Assembly (NCBI RefSeq): GCF_040954835.1
Contig: NC_090698.1
Location: forward strand, 866,501 to 930,500
Reading direction: 5' to 3'
Length of the DNA: 64,000 nt
Source of the DNA: Lepisosteus oculatus
Lineage: Eukaryota; Chordata; Actinopteri; Semionotiformes; Lepisosteidae
Shown: one piece after another, positions 20,145 to 31,568 of the stretch
Position numbering within the stretch: position 1 is the stretch's first letter
Layout: every line of letters begins with the position of its first letter
Position numbers and translations under genes: made by a program
Notes under the pieces: model-generated
The model's input: only the letters and a program-made list of their open reading frames with translations
The model's database searches: none
What the model was told of the DNA's origin: nothing

Positions 20145-23100
20145 GTAACGCGGCCGCCTGCACCAGGAGAGGCACTGCCTCTGCCCGCCAGCTCTGGGCT
20201 ACAGTCTGTGCCTGTCTGTGCTTGTGCCCGCAGGCCTCCAGGATGGTCTGCCCTACCTGCGGTCTCTGGGTGTGAACGCCCTGCTCATCGGGGGCCTGCT
20301 GCCCCGGGGGGAGCTGGGGTCCGTCTCCAACCTCACCCACATCAACCGGACTCTGGGCACCGAGGCCCAGTTCCAGGAGCTCCTGGCCCACTGCAGCACA
20401 GCGGGTAGGCGCGGGTGGCGGGGTGGCACAGGGGCACCTGCGCCGAGGAAGAGACGCAACCGGCATGCACCCACAACACAGAAGATGATTGTCCAACACA
20501 GACATTGTTTGGATTGTTAAATCTTTGGTTTAAGGAGAAAAAGAAATGACCTGGTTTAGAATGAGCAGTATTTCACCTCGTCTTCACCTGTGCCAGACGG
20601 TGAACAGCCAGCTCTCTTTTCAACCCCAGTCAGGTGGAAACACCTTCGTCTCCTCTGAGCCCCACAAAGAGCACAAGGGGCAGCGCTGCATGTGGGAGTA
20701 AAAACTCTCTCTCTCTACGGTGCAGGCGTGCGCGTCTTGCTGGATCTCTGCAACGTCTCCCTGCCACATGGAGTCAACCTCCCTGACGTCTCCCGTATTC
20801 CGAGGGACGACTCCAGGAGAGACGGGCTCCCAGTGCAGCTTGGCGCTCTGAAGGTGAGGTACAGGTCCCCCTCCTGCCCTCCTCTATTCAGGAGGAAGTC
20901 TTCACAGACAGCTCCGGAAATACCTGGACTACATAAGGATTCTAACATCCCAAAGCTGTGACCTGGACTGTCATTAACACTGCTCTGAAAAGCTGCCATT
21001 TCACCCCTATTAAAAACATGATGTTAGATATAACTTTCTAATGAACCTGGATCAGGCCTGTGCCGTGTCCTGGGCTGTGAGACGGTCCTCTCTCAGGCCT
21101 GTGCCGTGTCCTGGGCTGTGAGACGGTCCTCTCTCAGGCCTGTGCTGTGTCCTGGGCTGTGAGACGGTCCTCTCTCAGGCCTGTGCTGTGTCCTGGGCTG
21201 TGAGACGGTCCTCTCTCAGACCTGTGCCGTATCCTGGCCTGTGAGACGGTCCTCTCTCAGGCCTGTGCTGTGTCCTGGGCTGTGAGACGGTCCTCTCTCA
21301 GGCCTGTGCCGTGTCCTGGCCTGTGAGACGGTCCTCTCTCAGGCCTGTGCTGTGTCCTGGGCTGTGAGACGGTCCTCTCTCAGACCTGTGCTGTGCCGTG
21401 TCCTGGCCTGTGAGACGGTCCTCTCTCAGGCCTGTGCTGTGCCGTGTCCTGGCCTGTGAGACGGTCCTCTCTCAGGCCTGTGCTGTGCCGTGTCCTGGCC
21501 TGTGAGACGGTCCTCTCTCGGACCTGTGCCGTGTCCTGGGCTGTGAGACGGTCCTCTCTCGGACCTGTGCTGTGCCGTGTCCTGGCCTGTGAGACGGTCC
21601 TCTCTCGGACCTGTGCTGTGCTGTGTCCTGTCCTGTGAGACGGTCCTCTCTCGGACCTGTGCTGTGCTGAGTCCTGGCCTGTGAGACGGTCCTCTCTCGG
21701 GCCTGTGCTGTGCTGAGTCCTGGCTTGTGAGACGGTCCTCTCTCGGGCCTGTGCTGTGCTGAGTCCTGGCCTGTGAGACGGTCCTCTCTCGGGCCTGTGC
21801 TGTGCTGAGTCCTGGCCTGTGAGACGGTCCTCTCTCGGGCCTGTGCTGTGCTGTGTCCTGTCCTGTGAGACGGTCCTCTCTCGGACCTGTGCTGTGCTGA
21901 GTCCTGGCCTGTGAGACGGTCCTCTCTCGGGCCTGTGCTGTGCTGAGTCCTGGCTTGTGAGACGGTCCTCTCTCGGGCCTGTGCTGTGCTGAGTCCTGGC
22001 CTGTGAGACGGTCCTCTCTCGGGCCTGTGCTGTGCTGAGTCCTGGCCTGTGAGACGGTCCTCTCTCGGGCCTGTGCTGTGCTGTGTCCTGTCCTGTGAGA
22101 CGGTCCTCTCTCGGACCTGTGCTGTGCTGAGTCCTGGCCTGTGAGACGGTCCTCTCTCGGACCTGTGCTGTGCTGAGTCCTGGCTTGTGAGACGGTCCTC
22201 TCTCGGGCCTGTGCCGTGTCCTGTCCTGTGAGACGGTCCTCTCTCAGATCTGTGCTGTGTCCTGTCCTGTGAGACGGTCCTCTCTCAGGCCTGTGCTGTG
22301 TCCTGGCCTGTGAGACGGTCCTCTCTCGGGCCTGTGGTGTGCTGTGTCCTTGCCTGTGAGATGGTCCTCTCTCGGACCTGTGCCGTGTCCTGTCCTGTGA
22401 GACGGTCCTCTCTCAGATCTGTGCTGTGTCCTGTCCTGTGAGACGGTCCTCTCTCAGGCCTGTGCTGTGTCCTGGCCTGTGAGACGGTCCTCTCTCAGGC
22501 CTCTGCTGTGCCGTGTCCTGGCCTGTGAGATGGTCCTCTCTCGGACCTGTGCCGTGTCCTGACCTGTGAGACGGTCCTCTCTCAGATCTGTGCCGTGTCC
22601 TGGCCTGTGAGAGGCACCTTTCTGACGCTGTGTTGTGTTGCCTGTGTTCTCTCCCCAGAGGGCTCTGCGGGTGTGGCTGGAGAGAGGGCTGGCTGGGTTC
22701 ACAATATGTGACACGGATCCATTCTATTCAGAGCAGGTATGGACAGGAATAAGGGCCACGTTTCTGTGGTTTTCAACACCATGTTCCATTTTCAGTTCTT
22801 CTCTCATTTCCTGTGGTGGATTAGAAAAAGTCTTCAATGATTCTCCGACTGAGCCAAGGCAGATGCAGGGATTCTGGATTTAGGATGAGAGAGGCAGTTT
22901 TCCTTTCAGCATGGAACAGACCCTAAAGAAGATGTTTAGCGTGGAAAACTTTCAAGTCCTCTAGTTCAAAAATTAGAAAACAAATCGTTAAATCACTCTT
23001 GATGGAGCCGTGGCAGCTCAGACAGCAGGGGGCGTCCGGCTCCTAACCGGAAGGTTAGGTACCTGGGTTTATCCTTCTGGGGGTAACAGGCTGGCCGGAG

Positions 23101-25160
23101 CGTGCTGCTGACCACATCACCCCCACCTCCAGTGTCGGATGGTTGAGAAAAATGGTGGCTCTTGCCCCCCATTGCCCCTGGGCCTTTATGGCCCGAAAAG
23201 GGGACCCTACCTACCTACTCCTAAGGATATGATCTACTCCCAGCTCCCGGTGAGACTGGAGCAGGGGGCCGGGCAGCTCGTTGTCACGTTCCTCTGTGTT
23301 GCAGACTCTGCAGGAGTGGAGAGACGAGGTGAAGCGCTTCAGCTCTGAGGACAACGAGAGGTACTTTCGGCTGCTGTGATCTGACCCAGGCTGCTGGATT
23401 TTTTATTTATGATTTTGCTCTTGCCTTTAAAGGGCAGTTCATAACAATGTGGTTTTGAAAGTAGACAATTGTCTTAATGTGTGTGCCTATTGGCTCTGCA
23501 CATGGCAGTGCAGCTGATGCGCTCGTCTGTAAGCCCTGCCCATGCTGCGCTGCGTGCAGGATCGTGGTGGTGTGGCGCGCTGACGCCGCTGTGCAGTCCG
23601 TGCTCGGAGACCCAGGCCCAGCAGGAAACAGCTCGTTGGCTGATCTCACCGTGCGCCCCCTTCTGCCGACTGCGGAGCACAACCTCACCGAACAGGAAGT
23701 GGCCGTCGCCGTGGAGACCGTGCTGCAGAGGCCGCAGGAGCCGTGGCCTGGCTGGACGGTGAGCTTGGCAGGACCGTGACGTCATACCTGCTGTGTGACA
23801 CGGTTGGGAAGCCTCAGTTCTCTCAGTGGTAGGGAAGCCGCTCCAGACTGATTGTGTGGAGGGGCTGTGTTTCAGATGGGGGCTCCTGCAGTGGGACAGC
23901 TGGCGTCCGAATCGGGGGAGCTGCAGAGACTCCTCACCGTCCTGGTCCTCACGCTGCCCGGCACGCCCGTTGTCCTCTACGGAGACGAGGCTGGCCTTGG
24001 CCAATCGAAGGTGAAGTCGGAGCTCAATATGGTGCCCAGTGGAGAGGAGGAGACAATCACCTAACCTCCCTCTTTCTCTGTCTCGCTGGCATCCCTGAAG
24101 AACGGCACCACTGATGCCGGGCTCACCGCCATGGACTGGGGCTGTCTGCCAAGATCCGGAGAAACAGGAGATTGTACAGGGGCGCCATCGGTGGATTCAG
24201 TGGAGGTGAGTGGAGTCTGGAGTTTTTCATCTTCTACTGTCACTCATACTGGATGACGCACGTCAACCAGGGATCAGCAAGTGTGGCCATCACACTGAAA
24301 ACTGGAAATACTGTTGGAAGCACTTCTTTACACAGAGCCTGGAACAAGCGAACTGTAACTGTCTGTGTTGCTCAAGCCAATACGATTGCGTCCTTCAAGG
24401 AGGGCTGGATGAGATTGTCAGATCCATGTGTTCCTGAAAACCAGATGAGCTAGATGGGCTGAATGCCCTCCTCTCATGTGCAACCCTTCTTGCGGATCGA
24501 GTTCTTCAGCTCAGGTATGCGGGGACACCACACTGGTGCAGCGAGTCAGGCCCTGGTTTCGATCCGCTCCTGCCACACACAGCCTGGGCGAGTGGCAAGG
24601 GCCTGCTGCCACAGGGGTTCGAGGGCTCCTGAGAGTCCTGGAGCGCACAGTCACCCTAGCAGTGTCCCCCTGCGCGATCAGCGCTAGAAGAGGGGCACAG
24701 TCCCAGTGCTCACCCAGACTCTGCTCGGGGAGTTTGGGTTTGCCTGGCGGGGGAGCTGCTTGGTCTCTGAGCTCTTCCTTCTCGTCCGCAGGGCCGGAGG
24801 CAGGCCAGGTGCTCCCAGCTGCAGCTCTTCCGCTCCCTCAGCCACACCCGCTCGCGGGAGGGCGCCCTGCTCTTCGGCAGCTTCGCCCCTCTCCCCAGGT
24901 CCCGCGTCTGCTCCTCCCCCTCCTGCTCCGTGCTGGGGTTCCTGCGCTCGTGGGCCTGTGTGCGTTTCCTGGTGCTCCTCAACTTCGGCCCTGGGCAGGG
25001 CCTGCTGGAGCCGGGGTGGGCCGCCAGCCTGCCCCCCCGCGGCGTGGTTGTGGCCAGTTCGGGGATGGACCGGCTCGGGGCGATCTCTCTGGAAACACTG
25101 TGGCTCGCGCCGCAGGAGGCCGTGGTCATCAAGCTTTTTGAGCCCAACAGTTTCTCCTAA
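19775..25160 (+). CDS. 4F2 heavy chain-like protein (SLC3A2 family)
   Basis: SLC3A2/4F2hc is a type II membrane glycoprotein that escorts SLC7 amino-acid transporters to the plasma membrane. Nine exons give 536 codons: 19775-20144, 20234-20404, 20726-20853, 22659-22736, 23305-23360, 23560-23758, 23876-24010, 24101-24205 and 24792-25160. All junctions are in phase. Order: cytosolic tail (1-63), one membrane helix with LVLLFWLGWLAML (65-85), a WWQGAL neck, and a catalytically dead amylase-like ectodomain with LPGTPVVLYGDEAGL (about 360-375) and VLLNFG near the C-terminus. Potential N-glycosylation sites include NLT, NRT, NVS, NSS and NGT. There is no rBAT-type domain B, so it is 4F2hc-like rather than SLC3A1. 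Oddities: the light-chain-bonding cysteine after the membrane helix is absent, Cys104 sits after WWQGAL, and an amylase-like DSDRDGVGDIKG is retained. No symbol is given because it may be a paralogue of SLC3A2. An in-frame ATG lies at 19628. Confidence 0.87.
20234..20404 (+). CDS. SLC3A2-like coding exon 2
   Basis: 171 bases between acceptor gcccgcag and donor gtaggc. It encodes LQDGLPYLRSLGVNALLIGG, then NLTHINRTLGTEAQFQELL. This parallels 4F2hc LKGRLDYLSSLKVKGLVLGP and DPNFGSKEDFDSLL. Confidence 0.88.
20726..20853 (+). CDS. SLC3A2-like coding exon 3
   Basis: 128 bases between acceptor gtgcag and donor gtgagg. It encodes VRVLLDLCNVSLPHGV and ends LGALK. VRVLLDL matches 4F2hc IRVILDL. Confidence 0.88.
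21056..22615. repeat. About 36-unit minisatellite in intron 3 with 230-bp higher-order repeat
   Basis: Tandem units of about 41 bp (left part) or 46 bp (middle part, with an extra CTGTG), each containing CTGTGAGACGGTCCTCTCTC. Five 46-bp units form a 230-bp higher-order unit: the phase starting TCGGACCTGT recurs at 21651, 21881 and 22111. A second family using AGATCTGTG occurs near 22240-22600. Each unit has both an acceptor-like CCTCTCTCAG or CTCTCTCGG edge and a donor-like CTGTGAGA. Confidence 0.93.
22659..22736 (+). CDS. SLC3A2-like coding exon 4
   Basis: 26 whole codons between acceptor tctccccag and donor gtatgg. It encodes RALRVWLERGLAGFTICDTD, parallel to 4F2hc KDALEFWLQAGVDGFQVRDI. 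It lies 44 bp past the minisatellite. Confidence 0.9.
22737..23304 (+). other. SLC3A2-like intron 4 with a tRNA-type SINE
   Basis: At about 23010-23240 there is a repeat opening GGAGCCGTGGCAGCTCAGAC, with CCTAACCGGAAGGTTAGG and ACCTGGGTTTATCC resembling tRNA A and B boxes, then a GC-rich body. It is called a SINE from this layout only. Confidence 0.45.
23305..23360 (+). CDS. SLC3A2-like coding exon 5
   Basis: 56 bases between acceptor gttgcag and donor gtactt. It encodes TLQEWRDEVKRFSSEDNE and ends with AG, completed by G of exon 6 to give Arg. Confidence 0.85.
23560..23758 (+). CDS. SLC3A2-like coding exon 6
   Basis: 199 bases between acceptor gcgtgcag and donor gtgagc. It encodes IVVVWRADAAVQSVLGD, a glycosylation site NSSLADL, and ends WPGWT. 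It corresponds to the 4F2hc LLIAGTNSSDLQQIL region. Confidence 0.87.
23876..24010 (+). CDS. SLC3A2-like coding exon 7
   Basis: 45 whole codons between acceptor gtttcag and donor gtgaag. It encodes LQRLLTVLVLTLPGTPVVLY and GDEAGL, nearly the 4F2hc motif MLFTLPGTPVFSYGDEIGL. Confidence 0.93.
24101..24205 (+). CDS. SLC3A2-like coding exon 8
   Basis: 35 whole codons, NGTTDAGLTAMDWGCLPRSG onward, then donor gtgagt. The acceptor ctgaag is weak, but it is the only AG that keeps phase. AMDWG is in place of the 4F2hc VMLWD segment. Confidence 0.75.
24300..24480 (+). mobile_element. CR1-like LINE 3' remnant
   Basis: GGAAGCACTTCTTTACACAG, then a decayed segment ending GAGCTAGATGGGCTGAATGC, the 3' end seen in the other copies. 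It lies in intron 8 of the SLC3A2-like gene. Confidence 0.6.
24792..25160 (+). CDS. SLC3A2-like terminal coding exon 9
   Basis: 122 codons plus TAA at 25158-25160, after acceptor cgtccgcag. It encodes LFRSLSHTRSREGALLFGSF, a Cys-rich SRVCSSPSCSV segment, VRFLVLLNFGPGQ and a final IKLFEPNSFS. The human counterpart is SLFRRLSDQRSKERSLLHG and RFLVVLNFG. Confidence 0.9.
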   Translation, partial: GRRQARCSQLQLFRSLSHTRSREGALLFGSFAPLPRSRVCSSPSCSVLGFLRSWACVRFLVLLNFGPGQGLLEPGWAASLPPRGVVVASSGMDRLGAISLETLWLAPQEAVVIKLFEPNSFS

Positions 25161-26300
25161 AGCACAGCCCCTGACAGTCCAGGAGAGCACGGGCTGGGAA
25201 CAAACTGGGCTTGCTGGTTTAAACTCCCACCCAGCGGTGACTCAGAGTTACCATGGTTTCACTGTGCTTTACCACACGTAAATATAACTTTTTATAAGTT
25301 TATAACTTATACTTATCTTTTTCTAAAGTAAATCATGAGCTCATCCTTGTGTAGGACCAGGCACAATGCAGTGACCCCTCTAAAACCTTGGAGATTCCCT
25401 CTAGTCTCACTGGGGTTCCCCTATTACCAGCTGCCCGGCGTGGAGCATTGCTCTGAGCTCGCTCCTGCGAGTCTCTCTTTCACAGGTCAAGTTTTTCTGA
25501 ATGGAGGCTATGAGCTGCTTCACCTGGGTGATTCCCTTCTTGAAGCCGAGGCCCTTTTGTGTTCACTCGCACCCTCACTCATTATAGCGCAGTCAGCCAA
25601 CAGTTATTAAATCTGCGTCTTTGTAAAAGACACAGCAAGAGGCACATGGGAATACTTTTTTATTTTTCCATGTTTCAGATAGAATTTTTTTCCACCTGCA
25701 CTTCCTAAGTGTCGATGCTGCGTCAGCTTTGCTGAGTGATTCAAGCTTTGCTTTGATTTGAACGGTCAGGCAGAGCCAAGTGAGGTCAGAGGGGCTGGTC
25801 TGGAGAGACTGCACCACTCACAAGAACCACCAGGGGGCAGTGGCAGCTAAAAAATAGCAACAGCCACAGAGCGCTTCTGTTGAAAACAGCCCTGTTTATC
25901 AACTTCCCCCCGAATTTCTTAGAAAAAAGGACAATAAATTTAAACGGCTTAAATCCGAACCTAGTTATGATTAATTGGAAAAAGGAAATACTTCCCTGTA
26001 GCACTGTCTACTGACTGCATGTTTACACTACGAGTTACTACTGTATACTCCATTTAATCGAAAAGAACAGTTGAGCCAGTCAACCATGTTTCCTAGCATT
26101 CTTAAGGAATGAGGGCCTGTGACTGATGCTTTAATTAATAAATCGTCCCAAGATGAAAACTGTCCATGACAGGAGGCTCTGCTTTGGAGGAAATGCTCTG
26201 TAACTAATGACACTTCGCTGCACAATAAAAGGATGTCTGACACAGGGATGAGTTCTCCTGGAGTTTGGTAGTTGTGCCTGTTGAGGTCATTAAACAGCCT
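25161..26300 (+). other. 3' region of the SLC3A2-like gene
   Basis: Probable 3' UTR and flank. AATAAA occurs at 25933-25938 and 26224-26229. Either could be the polyadenylation signal; the choice is unresolved. No other coding signal was seen. Confidence 0.35.
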
Positions 26301-29300
26301 TGTTTACACACCCAGGGCCTCTTGCTCCTGTTCTTTAATAGTTCTCATGTATCTGAATGGCTCCTTTCAGTCCTTTGAAATGAGTTAAAAATATTTAGAG
26401 TATTTTTAAAGTTCTATATTTTGGTGACCGAAACCTGAAGCTGCTCTGCTCACACCTGAGGAGGGTTTGGTTCCTCAGCTTTCAGCCGCCTCAGGACCGC
26501 AGTGCCAGCAGTCTGTCCGTGTCCCTGGCCTGGGCCAGCCTACTTGTTCCAGCTCTGCATCCTGGCGGGGATTTGGGCAAATGGAAAGAAAACGGCTTGG
26601 ACAAAATGGAAAGGATCTCTGAGTCACAGCTCTGTGTCCTCTGAAGGGAATTTACTTCTCCTGTTAGAAATGGTTCCTGCAGTGAACACACTCAGTAATA
26701 ATTTGCTTTCACATGTACCAGATGGTACAGACAGTAAGTTAAACATCAATAGGAGAATAACATTGCATTTCGAGACTAGGTTTCTAGCATTGGAAACCGG
26801 CACACTTTTTGTGCATGGGCCTTCCCAAAATAACTTCCCTATTTGCACCACAGCCATTGACACTACTATATGCACGGAATTTCACTGGTAGTTAGAAGGC
26901 CGTTCACGTCTTCTCCGCTGGTTTAAAACACAGCCAGCCTTCAGACGCTGCTTGCTTGTCTTGGTGCATTGCAAGAGAGCTTGCCAGCAGTCTCTGGTCC
27001 TCGACAGCCTTGCACAAGCCCTGTGTGCCTCAGCAAAAGACTAAACGCATCTTTCCTGACTGATGTCTCATCAGCAGCAGGAAAATGCATAACCTTGAAC
27101 CACAAAGCAGTAATACTGCAGCTGGAAATAAGAATCAGGTTCCTGCTTTGGCAGTGACACAAACGTGCCTGCAGGAGTAAACAAGTAAAGGTTCATTCCA
27201 TGCTGAAAAGGGAAGAGCCATCTTCTTCCACACCCGAAGATGGCTCCACAGCCGAAACGTTTCTTTTCTTCTCTTTTCAGCAGGGAATAAACCTCAAGGC
27301 TGCAATCAGATGATCTCTGTCATGTGAAGTCAATTAAAGTGAAAGAACCATGTGTGCTTATGTAGGGGGGCCGGTCACTCCACTTGGACAAAGGGGCACT
27401 CAGGCCTGGACGCAGCGCATGTGGGTGTGATTTCTCAGACCTGTGATCTCCAGCTGTAGCCTGTTTTCTGAGCGGCACAGCGAATACAGCCCTCGTCCCA
27501 GCTTTATCACTGAGGGGGGGGATCTTGATTATTTAAATCAAAATAAATTTTATTTCACACTCAACATCTCACAATAAGTACACGCTCATGCAAAGTCATG
27601 CAATCTCTGCTACATTACAACAGTTCTTAAAAGGAGTGCTGCACGGCAAGTGTAGCACAGCAAAAGCAAAGTAAGTGGTGTGAGATCATGGTGACGGCGC
27701 AGTGAAGCACAGAGAGTTATGGCATGATGCGTCCAGACTGTGGTAAACCACAAGCACACAGTTAGTGCCCGAGGTCTGTGTGGTAGACGAGGGCGCTGAA
27801 GGTGGGTGGCTGGGAGCTGCAGACAGGACAGTATTGCTGTTGGGGTGAGAAGGAATAACTACATTCCCATCCCATGATCCTCCACACCGCCCGGCAGCTG
27901 CGAGCGACAGGGAGAGAGGTGAGGAGATGTGGGAATGAATGCGGAGACAAGGAATGCACTCAAGGGGAAAACTTGGGGGAGGAAAAGGGGCAGCTAGAGG
28001 GCGTGGGGGGGGGTGGGGGTGAGGAGAGGGAGTGTGAGTTTCGTGCGGAGTAACCCGGCTCACCTGAGCCATGATGCTCCTTCCTGCCATCACATCCCAC
28101 CAACCCAACCTGGGAGCTTCATGTCTTTCCTGCTGGTTTAAGTGGGCTTTTAATCCAATTCTGACCTGGTGAGTCACTCCGGATTTCTCGGAGCACCTGG
28201 TCAGCTTCCTGCTGCTGCTGGGCACGAAGGCTGGAATAGGCTGAGTCAGCAGACACAGGGCTGTGCGTGATTTCTCATTCTCATGCTCTCCTACCAGCAC
28301 ATTTTCGTCAACACTGATCCTAGGGGGATGCCAGCTCCGTCCTTGTGCTTTTTCATAGCAGTTGCCAGGAAACCATTTTTTTCATCAACTGCAACAACAA
28401 TAAGGCTTTTAATCAATGTAAACGACTTCATGCAACGCTCTGCAGACGGGAACGGGGCTCACATGACGACTGTCTCAGATCACTCCGAGTCCAGCGGTGA
28501 GAAGGTCTCTCGTCGCTCGTCCCCGAGTCTGGCACGGCACAGCAATCCGAGTCTGTCCTCCCGGCTCTCTCATTCACAGGGACCCGAGGAATTCAGAGGA
28601 GAACACCTGCAGACCGTGGCAGAGTTTCGTGAGGTTGTGAGGAGGTGTGAAAGTGGCAGGCGTGTGCAGGAGCAGCTGGCTCGGGTGCGCTCTGTCCGGC
28701 CTGCAGGCAGGCAGGTCCACCTGCGTGAGGTTTTGCATCATTATCCCTAGATATGGGCTTCAGAAATCACACGTCTGGAACTTGAGGGCAAGAAATGGAG
28801 TCCCAGTAAAGCATCTTCTGTCCCCCTTACCTTGGTTTTTAGAGGGAAGGGAGTGGAAATATTTCAGAGCAATGGAGAATGCCGACACAACTGCAGATGT
28901 TTTACAAACTGAACATCTGTTTCCAGTTTGTGTTCGCAGCTTTGCTCCATGCTGGTGACATCACAGCCAATCCGTTTTCCCGCCCTTCTGTCAGTCTGCA
29001 GGAAGAGAAGCAAAAAACATCATCTTTTGGCAAACTCCTCTTCAATACGCTACGCCTCCGCAGTATTAAACCTTTTACAGATGTTACTTAAATCCTTTTC
29101 TAGGAGCTGCTAGTTCTAATCACACTATTGATAAAGACACATCACGGAATGACTGTGAGGTGTCATGGCCCCTCAATGTCGAAGGACTGGCTGCTGTGTC
29201 ACCGGATGTCTCGTTTCTTTTTTCCCTCTGAATTGATCTTTTCTGCAGTTTATTGACAATTGTTCCTCAGAAGTGGGTAGACGAACACTGATTGAGTTCT

Positions 29301-30598
29301 ACACAGAGCGGCCACCAGAGGGCACTATTCAACCAAACGCTGTCTGCAGCATGCCTTGTGCTGATAGCGGAGATGCCTCGATGTTTTCCTGGACAGTCAA
29401 TGAGCTGTGACTGGCAACCATATTGTGGTGACATTGACATTTCATTGCCAGCAACTACTGCTGCATTCTGTATTGTTGTGCATTTGATAAATATACTTTG
29501 ATTGATTGTTGTCATTAAATTACTTAAATCTGGAACTTTTAGTTTTAAATACTGCTATATTTTTTGCTGCCAACTCAACTATTACAGCCTAATACACTGG
29601 AACATTTGTCCATACAACCTTCATTTTGATGTCAAAGACTCTCTCTTAGTTGGGATTAGGGTCAACACACCAGGAAAACCCCATAATGGTATGATGTTTC
29701 AGTCTATTCCTGTTTACTAAGGAGCCCCTGATTAAGTTCAGAACAGAAGGTGAGTGAGAGTCTATCCCATGACATAGTTCAGGTGGGGAGCAATACTTGT
29801 GCATTAAGATCTTGAATATACCACCCCTCAGCACATCTGTCCTTCTCCTCAACACAGCCCCACCCCTCAGCACATCTGTCCTTGTCTTCTCCTCAGCCTG
29901 GCACAGCTGTGCAGAGTGTCCAGGCCCTGCTGTCACTATGGTTTTGATTTAGACTTGCAATGAAATTTTTAATGCTCCCTGATAACCATTTTGAACCATG
30001 ACCAAGCCTTCCTGCCTGCCTGGATTTCATTACCTAACTGTCATGGCCCAGTGACTTCAGACCATGTCCCAGAGGTCTCAGTAGAGAGCTGTAAATAACC
30101 CAGGGCTGTCAAGAGTGCTATGTCACACATCTGGCCCTTTGGAGCACAAAATAAAACATTGTCAGGGCCTCTGGTTCTGAGTCACGCAATGTTTGTGAAA
30201 CGGGTGGAGGAGGGCGAGGTGTCTGGGTCAGTTCCAGGCCGGGTGGAGTTGGGGTGGCGGTTGAGGACAGATGACCACAAGCGCTGTGTACTAACCTCGG
30301 ACCCCCAGCCCCCCCACCTCAGACTGGTGTGGCTTGCCATGCCAGAGTAACACTGGAAGGAGATCGCATGAGTTAAGCCCCCTCCTCCCACATTTGTTGG
30401 CGCAACAGAACCCCTTATTTCAGATCATTATTCCCAGAAATTGTTGTGCAATCATTGATGTACTTATAACATATGTGAAGTGTTTTTCTAATGAAATACA
30501 ATGATATCAGCCAGATCTCTTAGTGAAATCCTGTCAAAGATTGAACTAATATCTTGACCATTCTGTTGCATTATTTACTTGCTTACTTTCCTTGCTGT
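26300..30598. other. Intergenic, no gene recognised
   Basis: AT-rich spacer. GC-richer stretches at 27680-28300 and 28430-28750 have open frames, but none resembles a known protein or has convincing splice context. A degenerate two-copy repeat of about 50 bp (CACCCCTCAGCACATCTGTC) lies at about 29820-29900. Around 27230-27300 is a fragment with GCCGAAACG and AATAAACCTCAAGG, like the tail of a retroelement. Confidence 0.45.
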
Positions 30599-31568
30599 CA
30601 ATAATAATATAATAATAATAAACTTTATTTTATATAGCGCCTTTAAAGGTGGCTTCTCAAAGCGCTTTACAGGATGACAATAACAATAAATAAGAAGACT
30701 ACAACAATAAATAAGAAAATTTCACAAGACAGGACACAATTATAATTACAACAATACAACAATAACAATAGAGGAGACCGTGGAAGATGGTATTAAGAAG
30801 AGCAGAGGGGTGAAGAATGGAAGCAGTTAAGTAAAGGCTTTTCTGAAAAGGAGGGTTTTGAGTCTGGATTTGAAGGAGTTTAGAGAAGGTGACTCTCTAA
30901 TATCCTTGGGCAAGGAGTTCCAGAGCTTGGGGGCATAGCAGGAGAAGGCCCTGTCGCCCATACAATGTAGACGGGCTTGGGGGACAGTAAGGAGGGCAGA
31001 ATTTGAAGAGCGGAGGTTGCGAGGTGGGGAGTAGGGCGATAAAAGTTCAGACAGGTATTGAGGTGCCAAGCCATGTAAAGCCTTGTAGGTGAGCATGAGG
31101 ATTTTAAAGTCTACGCGGAATTTGACCGGAAGCCAGTGCAAGGACTCCAGGATAGGAGTAATGTGAACACTTGCACTAGATCTGGTCAGGATTCTGGCTG
31201 CTGAATTTTGGACATACTGCAGCTTGTTCAGAGTAGATTTAGATACCCCAGGGAGCAGAGCATTGCAGTAGTCAATTCGAGAGAATACAAATATGTTGAT
31301 CAGCTTTTCAGCCACAGTTAATGATAGCATAGGGCGTAGTCTTGCGATATTTCTAAGGTGAAAAAAAGATGTTTTGACAGTATGCTGTACATGTGGGTCG
31401 AATGTTAAGCCAGAATCGAATATAACCCCAAGGTTTTTCAATTTTGATTGGAGCTCAAGTACAGAGCCATCTACAGACAGGGTTACAGGACTGGCTTTAC
31501 GAAGTTGATGGGGGGTACCAATAAGCATGACTTCAGTCTTGTCATAGTTAAGATGAAGGAAGTCAAGC
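30599..31568 (-). mobile_element. 5'-truncated L2-type LINE, copy 1
   Basis: Minus-strand non-LTR retrotransposon end. An open frame of 233 codons (31528-30827) carries reverse-transcriptase C-terminal motifs: LKNLGVIFDSGLTF, FSRIDYCNALL, LQYVQNSAARILT, LHWLPVKFRVDFK, YKALHGLAPQYL and LWNSLPKDIR. The 3' end has a short TAA repeat and ACTTTATTTTATATAGCGCC with an AAGCGCTTTACA hairpin partner. It lacks the endonuclease and most of the polymerase, so it is dead. Confidence 0.85.

Noticed and set aside
28283-28750. 155-codon plus-strand frame rich in Ser and Arg
   Set aside because: It looks mildly protein-like but matches no family I know and has no clear splice signals or neighbouring exons. 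Not enough to call a gene.
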